From Erysipelotrichia bacterium (GTDB lineage: Bacteria; Bacillota_I; Bacilli_A; Erysipelotrichales; Erysipelotrichaceae), in contig SABF01000036.1 in NCBI GenBank assembly GCA_009929095.1, forward strand, positions 1-10,740: a stretch of 10,740 nucleotides of DNA. The letters run 5' to 3'. The notes below the pieces were generated by a model, which was given only the letters and a program-made list of their open reading frames with translations, was not told the DNA's origin and searched no databases. The translations under genes and the position numbers were made by a program. Shown here piece by piece: positions 6,911 through 10,740 of the stretch. The stretch's first letter is position 1. Each line of letters begins with the position of its first letter.

Positions 6911-7117
6911 ATGAAGAAGGATATCCATCCGAAGTTCTACCAGTGCAAGGTAGTATGCACAAGCTGCGGCTGTGAATTCGAGACCGGCTCCACACTGAAG
7001 GAAATCAAAGTTGACACCTGCTCAAATTGCCATCCGTTCTATACCGGACGTCAGAGATTTGCTCAGGCTCAGGGACGTGTGGAACGCTTCAATAAGAAGT
7101 ACGGCCTTAATAAGTAA
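6911..7117 (+). CDS. rpmE: 50S ribosomal protein L31, zinc-binding (C+) form
   Basis: This 68-residue L31 of the large subunit helps bridge the 50S central protuberance to the 30S head. [21 protein letters not shown] and [12 protein letters not shown] are the family hallmarks. The cysteines mark the zinc-bound version (Cys16, Cys19, Cys37, Cys40), the form usually replaced by the Cys-free RpmE2 in zinc starvation. The first pair is CxxC (CTSC) rather than the CxC I recall from E. coli and B. subtilis, implying a one-residue insertion, and Cys12 and Cys21 are additional. ATG 6911 is chosen because it follows GGGAG by 7 bases and gives the family N-terminus. The open frame extends to an ATG at 6881, but that lies in the loop of the leader hairpin and would add ten non-family residues. 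Confidence 0.96.
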   Translation: MKKDIHPKFYQCKVVCTSCGCEFETGSTLKEIKVDTCSNCHPFYTGRQRFAQAQGRVERFNKKYGLNK

Positions 7118-7127
7118 TTGTCGCAAA

Positions 7128-7167
7128 GAGAAAGGATCAGCTCCTAACAGAGTCGATCCTTTCTTTT
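7128..7167. terminator. Intrinsic terminator between rpmE and the Cof-type HAD gene
   Basis: AGAAAGGATC (7129-7138) pairs perfectly with GATCCTTTCT (7155-7164), followed by TTT. The inner loop can add CTC (7141-7143)/GAG (7150-7152). Just outside the left foot, AAAG gives a T-rich tail on the - strand, so it may also serve the convergent HAD gene, which ends at 7171. Confidence 0.85.
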
Positions 7168-7170
7168 GGT

Positions 7171-7968
7171 CTACTGCCTGTTCATATAATCTCTGATCGT
7201 ATTCAGTACGCTGTCTTCCCGGTTGGAGCCGATGACATCCGTAAATGCTTCTTTGACATCCGGATGGGCATTGCCTACCGCATAGGAGCGAATGGCATAG
7301 TCTTTCATGGAAATATCATTGAGATAGTCGCCAAATACAATCGTTTCATTTTTAGAGATGCCAAGTGTCTTCTGAATCTCGTGCACACCTGCACCTTTTG
7401 ATGCGCTTGGATCAAACACATCAATCCATACATACGCTGTTACCTTGACGGTAATCGGGCCGTTGAAATGCTTGAAATATGGATAGATGTTCTTTTCAAT
7501 ATCGTCGAAGCAGAGCAGTGCAACTTTGATGATCGGTTCGGGGAAACAGGTCAGATCATCCAGCAGTTTCCAGGAAGGATAGTATTTTTTCAGCTCTGTT
7601 ACCGTTCTGTCATCCAGTACGGTATTGCTGGCAAGATAGGCATTTTCTGCGGCACAGAGTATGGGAACCACCCCGGGATGTCTCCTGGCCTCTTCAATGA
7701 CAGGAATCAGAAGCTTTGGATCCGGTGTGGTCAGAAAGAGCTTTTTCCCCTGATAGACCACAAATGATCCGTTGTCAGAGATGCCGGCAATCCGTTTCAT
7801 ATCATCTTTGATTGGAATTTCTATGCCGCGCTGTCCGCGTCCGCTTGCGGCCGCAAACACGCAGTGTTTTTTCTCCATGAGATCAAGTACTTCACGAAAA
7901 TCATCCGGAAGAGTTCCGTCTGGATTCAGAAGACATCCATCCATATCACTGACAGCCAGTCTGATCAT
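7171..7968 (-). CDS. Cof-type HAD-IIB family phosphatase
   Basis: This 265-residue cytoplasmic HAD hydrolase is of the Cof/YidA/YbiV type (subfamily IIB), which in characterised members dephosphorylates sugar phosphates, flavin precursors or pyridoxal phosphate; the substrate here is unknown. Motif I is SDMDGCLL (nucleophile Asp8, acid/base Asp10), motif II is AASGR (Ser42), motif III is Lys191 in SASKGAGV, and motif IV is GDYLNDISM (Asp214, Asp218). The large C2 cap lies between motifs II and III. The frame can be extended to a GTG at 7974, but GAGG lies 1 base before that codon and 7 bases before ATG 7968 (MIRLAV), so the ATG is preferred. It is convergent with rpmE and divergent from rpoD across about 115 bases. 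No functional link to either neighbour is evident. Confidence 0.9.
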   Translation of the reverse strand: MIRLAVSDMDGCLLNPDGTLPDDFREVLDLMEKKHCVFAAASGRGQRGIEIPIKDDMKRIAGISDNGSFVVYQGKKLFLTTPDPKLLIPVIEEARRHPGVVPILCAAENAYLASNTVLDDRTVTELKKYYPSWKLLDDLTCFPEPIIKVALLCFDDIEKNIYPYFKHFNGPITVKVTAYVWIDVFDPSASKGAGVHEIQKTLGISKNETIVFGDYLNDISMKDYAIRSYAVGNAHPDVKEAFTDVIGSNREDSVLNTIRDYMNRQ

Positions 7969-7996
7969 AGCCACGCCTCACTTTATCTGCTTAGGA

Positions 7997-8027
7997 AGTA
8001 TAGCAGAGAACATTGACGAATTTCCAA
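7997..8027 (-). promoter_or_regulatory. Candidate promoter of the Cof-type HAD gene
   Basis: On the - strand TATACT (7997-8002) is preceded directly by TGC, an extended -10, with TTGGAA (8022-8027) 19 bases upstream as a distant -35. The predicted start near 7990 leaves a leader of about 22 bases containing the GAGG ribosome binding site. Confidence 0.55.
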
Positions 8028-8050
8028 TTGAGGGACTTGCAGGCAAAATA

Positions 8051-8059
8051 TGGTAGAAT
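8051..8059 (+). promoter_or_regulatory. Extended -10 promoter of rpoD
   Basis: TGGTAGAAT is an extended -10 (TGn plus TAGAAT at 8054-8059). The best -35-like hexamers, TTGAGG (8028-8033, 20-base spacing) and TTGACG (8013-8018, 35 bases), are badly placed, so the extension is probably essential. Transcription would begin near 8066, giving a short leader of about 17 bases with AAGGAG at 8072-8077. If this is read by RpoD-holoenzyme, the sigma gene drives itself. Confidence 0.55.
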
Positions 8060-8082
8060 GAACATGCAGATAAGGAGCAGTC

Positions 8083-9258
8083 ATGCCAGCAAAGAAAATA
8101 ACAATCAAAAAAGGACCCAAGACGGTTTCAAATACGCCGAAAACGATTGATGAAATCAAAGAACATCTGCTGGAGAAGCAGAAAAAGGGAATGGAGATTA
8201 CCCAGGCAGCTCTCAGCGAGATGATTACCGATGCACATCTCACGGATGAAGAGGATGATGCGCTTTTTGCCTGGTGTGAGGAGAACGGAATCTTTGCCGA
8301 AGAGAGTACGGAAGATATTCTCGACGAGGAAGAAGATACAGAAGAGGATGAAGAAGAGGCAGAAGAAGAGGAACCGGAAGAAACTGCCGATCCTTATGTA
8401 GAAAAGAACAAAATGCATCGTTCCAACGACTCGGTTAAGCTTTATCTTCATGAGATCGGTCAGATCCCGCTGCTTACTCAGGCGCAGGAAGTGGAAACGG
8501 CGACCAAAGTCGCTCAGGGAGATGCCGAAGCCAAGAGCCTTCTGATTCAGTCCAATCTGCGGCTTGTTGTATCTATTGCAAAAGACTACATGAAACGCGG
8601 ACTGTCCATGCAGGATCTGATTCAGGAAGGGAACATGGGACTCATGCGTGCCGTAGATAAGTTTGATGTGACCAAAGGATTCCGCTTCAGTACCTATGCG
8701 ACATGGTGGATTCGTCAATCCATGGTCAGAGCGATCGCAGATCAGTCCAGAGATATTCGTCTGCCGGTGCATATGAATGAGCAGATCATCAAAGTCAACC
8801 GCACCATGCGTCAGCTGGTACAGGAACTGGGCAGAGATCCGAATGCCGAAGAGATTGCCGCCAAGATTGATGGGATGACTCCGGAACGGGTAATGGAGAT
8901 TCAGAAGATTGCCATGGACCCGGTATCTTTGGAGACACCGGCTGGCGACGAAGAGAATTCCACTCTCAGTGATTTTATTGAAGACAAGAACTCGGTAAAT
9001 CCCAGCCAGTATATGAACGACAGCTACCTCAAGGAGGAGATTGATAAGATCCTCTCCGGTCTGCCGGAACGGGAAGCACAGATTCTCCGCCTGCGGTTTG
9101 GACTGGATGACGGTCAGCCGAAGACACTGGAAGAAGTGGGAAATGTATACCATATTACGAGGGAACGCATACGCCAGCTGGAATCAAAGGCTCTGCGAAG
9201 ACTTCATCACAGTTATGCCAACAAAGAAGAACTGAGAGATTTGAAAAACAAGAACTGA
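8083..9258 (+). CDS. rpoD: Primary (housekeeping) RNA polymerase sigma factor, sigma-70 group 1
   Basis: This is the 391-residue vegetative sigma factor, about the size of Bacillus SigA; it directs RNA polymerase to -10/-35 promoters. Region 1.1 covers about residues 15-76. A Glu/Asp-rich linker (77-103) follows, then region 1.2 ([13 protein letters not shown], 114-126), region 2 with [17 protein letters not shown] and [13 protein letters not shown] (179-212), region 3 beginning at RLPVHMNEQ (226-234), and region 4.2 with [16 protein letters not shown] (359-374). Region 4.2 residues that contact -35 are kept. In region 2.4, Gln212 (E. coli Gln437) is kept, but the Thr440 equivalent is Val215. 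His230 and Glu233, equivalent to the extended -10 contacts His455 and Glu458, are kept. AAGGAG lies 5 bases before ATG 8083. Unusually compared with Bacillus, it is not beside dnaG here. It is followed by a strong terminator. Confidence 0.96.
   Translation: MPAKKITIKKGPKTVSNTPKTIDEIKEHLLEKQKKGMEITQAALSEMITDAHLTDEEDDALFAWCEENGIFAEESTEDILDEEEDTEEDEEEAEEEEPEETADPYVEKNKMHRSNDSVKLYLHEIGQIPLLTQAQEVETATKVAQGDAEAKSLLIQSNLRLVVSIAKDYMKRGLSMQDLIQEGNMGLMRAVDKFDVTKGFRFSTYATWWIRQSMVRAIADQSRDIRLPVHMNEQIIKVNRTMRQLVQELGRDPNAEEIAAKIDGMTPERVMEIQKIAMDPVSLETPAGDEENSTLSDFIEDKNSVNPSQYMNDSYLKEEIDKILSGLPEREAQILRLRFGLDDGQPKTLEEVGNVYHITRERIRQLESKALRRLHHSYANKEELRDLKNKN
8310..8395 (+). repeat. Purine-rich low-complexity tract encoding the RpoD acidic linker
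   Basis: The coding strand here is nearly all A and G in GAA/GAG/GAT codons, giving a Glu/Asp run at RpoD residues ~77-102. Acidic spacers after region 1.1 are common in primary sigmas but vary in length. Near-repeats of GAAGA units make the tract a likely site of length variation between strains. Confidence 0.7.
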
Positions 9259-9262
9259 AGAA

Positions 9263-9299
9263 CAGAGGAGACTTTTGCAGGAAAGTCTCTTCTGCTTTT
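9263..9299 (+). terminator. Intrinsic terminator after rpoD
   Basis: CAGAGGAGACTTT (9263-9275) pairs over 13 positions, with one G-T, with AAAGTCTCTTCTG (9282-9294) around loop TGCAGG, followed by CTTTT. The -35 of the prfA promoter overlaps its tail, so the rpoD transcript ends where the prfA unit begins. Confidence 0.88.
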
Positions 9300-9324
9300 C
9301 ACTCCAGTGCTTTCTTGATAGAAT
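9296..9324 (+). promoter_or_regulatory. prfA-prmC promoter
   Basis: TTTTCA (9296-9301) and TAGAAT (9319-9324) are spaced by exactly 17 bases, with a TGA extension (9316-9318), making this the best-formed promoter in the window. The predicted start is near 9331, giving a leader of about 47 bases that carries GGGGAAGG before ATG 9378. Confidence 0.7.
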
Positions 9325-9377
9325 GTTACACGGAATCAGGCAGAAGAATGGTCTTCTGCTGGGGAAGGAATATCAAT

Positions 9378-10454
9378 ATGGAAGATCCGGTTTACAGCAA
9401 GCTGCGAGAAATAGATAAACGATATCAGGAAGTCAATGCTCTCCTGACAGATGAGGAAATGCTTAAAAATCCAAGAGAACTGACGAAACTGTCCAAGGAA
9501 GAGGCTCGGCTGAAACAGCCGGCAGATGCCTGGCAGGAACTGCAGGATCTGGACAAAAGACTTGCTGAGGCAGATGAACTGGCAAAGGAATCTGACCCTG
9601 ATCTGAAGGAAATGGCAAGAGAAGAGACTGAGGAGTGCACAGTCAGCAGAGAGGCACTGCTTGTACGGATTCAGCAGATGCTGATTCCGCGCGATCCGGA
9701 TGATGATCATAATGTCATCATGGAAATCCGCGGCGGTGTAGGCGGTGATGAAGGGAATATTTTTGCCGGCGATCTGTATCGCATGTATACAAGATATGCA
9801 GAGGCGAAGGGATGGAAGGTTCAGATTATGGAAGCCAGTCCTTCTGAGGCTGGCGGCTTCAGCCAGATCATCTTCTCCATCAAAGGAAAAGATGTCTACC
9901 GTGATCTGAAGTTTGAATCCGGTGCACATCGTGTACAGCGTGTGCCAAAGACGGAGACGCAGGGCAGAATTCATACTTCCACTGCCACTGTGCTTTCTTC
10001 GCCGGAAGCGGATGATACGGATATCGAAATCAATCCTCAGGATCTGACCATTGAAACGCATCGTGCTTCAGGAGCAGGCGGTCAGCATATTAATAAGACA
10101 GATTCTGCTGTCCGCATTGTTCATGTGCCGACAGGAATCACGGTCAACTGTCAGGAGGGAAGATCTCAGATTGAAAACCGTGAGACAGCCATGCGTCTGA
10201 TCAAGTCCCGCGTCTATGAGGAACTCAAGCGCCGAAAACTGGAGGCTGAGGGAAAGGTCAGAAGAGAGAAAATCGGCACTGGTGACCGCTCGGAGAAAAT
10301 CCGCACCTACAACTATCCGCAGAATCGTGTCACCGATCATCGGATCAGCTTTACTCTGACTCAGCTGGATCGGGTTATGGAAGGCAGAATGGATGATATT
10401 ATTGCGGCGCTGCAGGCGGATGAAGAGAAGAAGAAACTTGAGGCGGCAGAGTAA
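9378..10454 (+). CDS. prfA: Peptide chain release factor 1
   Basis: RF1 reads UAA and UAG stop codons and triggers peptide release in the ribosome. The 358 residues are the family length. The N-terminal helical domain covers about 1-105. The stop-codon tripeptide region is [14 protein letters not shown], with the PxT motif Pro190-Lys191-Thr192, which marks RF1 rather than RF2 (SPF). The catalytic GGQ is 234-236 in [18 protein letters not shown], whose Gln is the target of Prm[24 protein letters not shown] (first part from residue 300) is also typical. The frame can be extended to a TTG at 9315, but that codon lies at the prfA -10 element and would not be transcribed from this promoter. ATG 9378 follows GGGGAAGGAA (9361-9370) by 7 bases and gives the usual N-terminus. 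The last base of its TAA is the first base of the prmC ATG. Confidence 0.97.
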   Translation: MEDPVYSKLREIDKRYQEVNALLTDEEMLKNPRELTKLSKEEARLKQPADAWQELQDLDKRLAEADELAKESDPDLKEMAREETEECTVSREALLVRIQQMLIPRDPDDDHNVIMEIRGGVGGDEGNIFAGDLYRMYTRYAEAKGWKVQIMEASPSEAGGFSQIIFSIKGKDVYRDLKFESGAHRVQRVPKTETQGRIHTSTATVLSSPEADDTDIEINPQDLTIETHRASGAGGQHINKTDSAVRIVHVPTGITVNCQEGRSQIENRETAMRLIKSRVYEELKRRKLEAEGKVRREKIGTGDRSEKIRTYNYPQNRVTDHRISFTLTQLDRVMEGRMDDIIAALQADEEKKKLEAAE

Positions 10455-10740
10455 TGACAACATTTGCCCAGTCAGTCAGAGCCTATGAGGCATTGTGTGA
10501 ACAGAATGATGTTCCTTCTGAAACAGTTATGGCTTATCTTGTGGAATTGAGCCAGCAGGAACGCTATTCCCTCTATCTGCATTATGAAGAGGAGATGCCA
10601 GCGGACCTGCAGAATAAATTTGATGCCGGCATGACACGCATTCTGAAGCAGGAGCCAATGGCACATGTACTTGGTTATTCATGGTTCTATGGCTATCGGA
10701 TGATCGTCAATGAAGATGTACTGATCCCAAGAAGTGAGAC
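10454..10740 (+). CDS. prmC: Release factor glutamine N5-methyltransferase (3'-truncated by window edge)
   Basis: PrmC (HemK) uses S-adenosylmethionine to methylate the GGQ glutamine of RF1 and RF2, raising termination efficiency. Ninety-five codons are visible, covering the N-terminal helical substrate-binding domain. The junction to the methyltransferase domain ends at the window edge with AHVLGYSWFYGYRMIVNEDV and then LIPRSET, equivalent to the family pattern of LG-x-x-x-F-Y-G, VNEDVLIPRPET. The SAM-binding and NPPY motifs lie outside the window. Ser replaces the usual Pro in the PRPET stretch. The start ATG overlaps the prfA stop (TAATG), a classic sign of translational coupling between RF1 and its modifying enzyme. 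Confidence 0.93.
   Translation, partial: MTTFAQSVRAYEALCEQNDVPSETVMAYLVELSQQERYSLYLHYEEEMPADLQNKFDAGMTRILKQEPMAHVLGYSWFYGYRMIVNEDVLIPRSE

Noticed and set aside
6731..6928. 65-codon - strand frame in the murA-rpmE gap
   Set aside because: Overlaps the rpmE promoter, leader and start; no ribosome binding site and no family resemblance.
8128..9153. 341-codon open frame on the - strand opposite rpoD
   Set aside because: Shadow of the rpoD frame; the Phe/Leu-rich stretch is just the complement of the GAA/GAG tract.
9336..10061. 241-codon open frame on the - strand opposite prfA
   Set aside because: Shadow of the RF1 frame, no domain or start signal.
1..10740. CRISPR array, tRNA/rRNA genes, prophage or defence system
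   Set aside because: No regularly spaced direct repeats, no tRNA-like clover-leaf or rRNA segments, and every sizeable gene is housekeeping or a common enzyme or transporter family.

Overview
This is a housekeeping stretch of a Bacillota (Firmicute) chromosome with an intermediate G+C content. UGA is used as a normal stop (uvrB, the MFS gene, the first HAD gene and rpoD all end in TGA), so it is not a Mollicute with a reassigned code. Gene content and order (class II fba, a MurZ-type MurA, rpmE, prfA-prmC) resemble the Bacillus subtilis fbaA-tal-murZ-glpX-rho-rpmE-tdk-prfA-prmC neighbourhood as I recall it. Class Erysipelotrichia is a plausible guess, but the sequence alone does not prove it.

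Layout, left to right. (1) 1-1373 +: the last two thirds of uvrB, closed by a hairpin terminator that can work in both directions. (2) 1428-2717 -: an MFS efflux transporter of the MefA-like branch, convergent with uvrB and divergent from the next gene. (3) 2802-3752 +: a membrane-anchored alpha/beta hydrolase. (4) 3853-4719 +: class II fructose-bisphosphate aldolase with its own promoter region and a strong terminator. (5) 4806-6729 +: a HAD phosphatase/phosphomutase tightly joined to murA (MurZ type). (6) 6911-7117 +: rpmE (ribosomal protein L31), preceded by a promoter and a hairpin that could be an L31 autoregulatory leader. (7) 7171-7968 -: a Cof-type HAD phosphatase, convergent with rpmE across a shared terminator. 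(8) 8083-9258 +: the primary sigma factor rpoD/sigA. (9) 9378-10454 +: prfA (RF1), overlapping by one base with (10) prmC, the RF methyltransferase, which runs off the right end.

The genes cover DNA repair (UvrB), glycolysis/gluconeogenesis (Fba), the first step of peptidoglycan precursor synthesis (MurA), the ribosome (L31), transcription initiation (RpoD) and translation termination (RF1 plus the enzyme that methylates its GGQ glutamine). Every intergenic gap is under 200 bp; the longest (6730-6910) holds the rpmE promoter and leader.

I see no mobile element, CRISPR array, tRNA or rRNA, and no clearly new biological system. The most useful leads are regulatory. An extended -10 element, TGnTAGAAT, recurs at three promoters, including that of rpoD itself. 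The MFS and first HAD genes may be leaderless or nearly so. rpmE has a leader hairpin. rho and tal are missing from an otherwise conserved neighbourhood. The sigma factor carries Val at a region 2.4 position that is normally Thr. Four gene starts (hydrolase, rpmE, Cof HAD, prfA) are set downstream of the longest open frame because of ribosome-binding-site or promoter placement.
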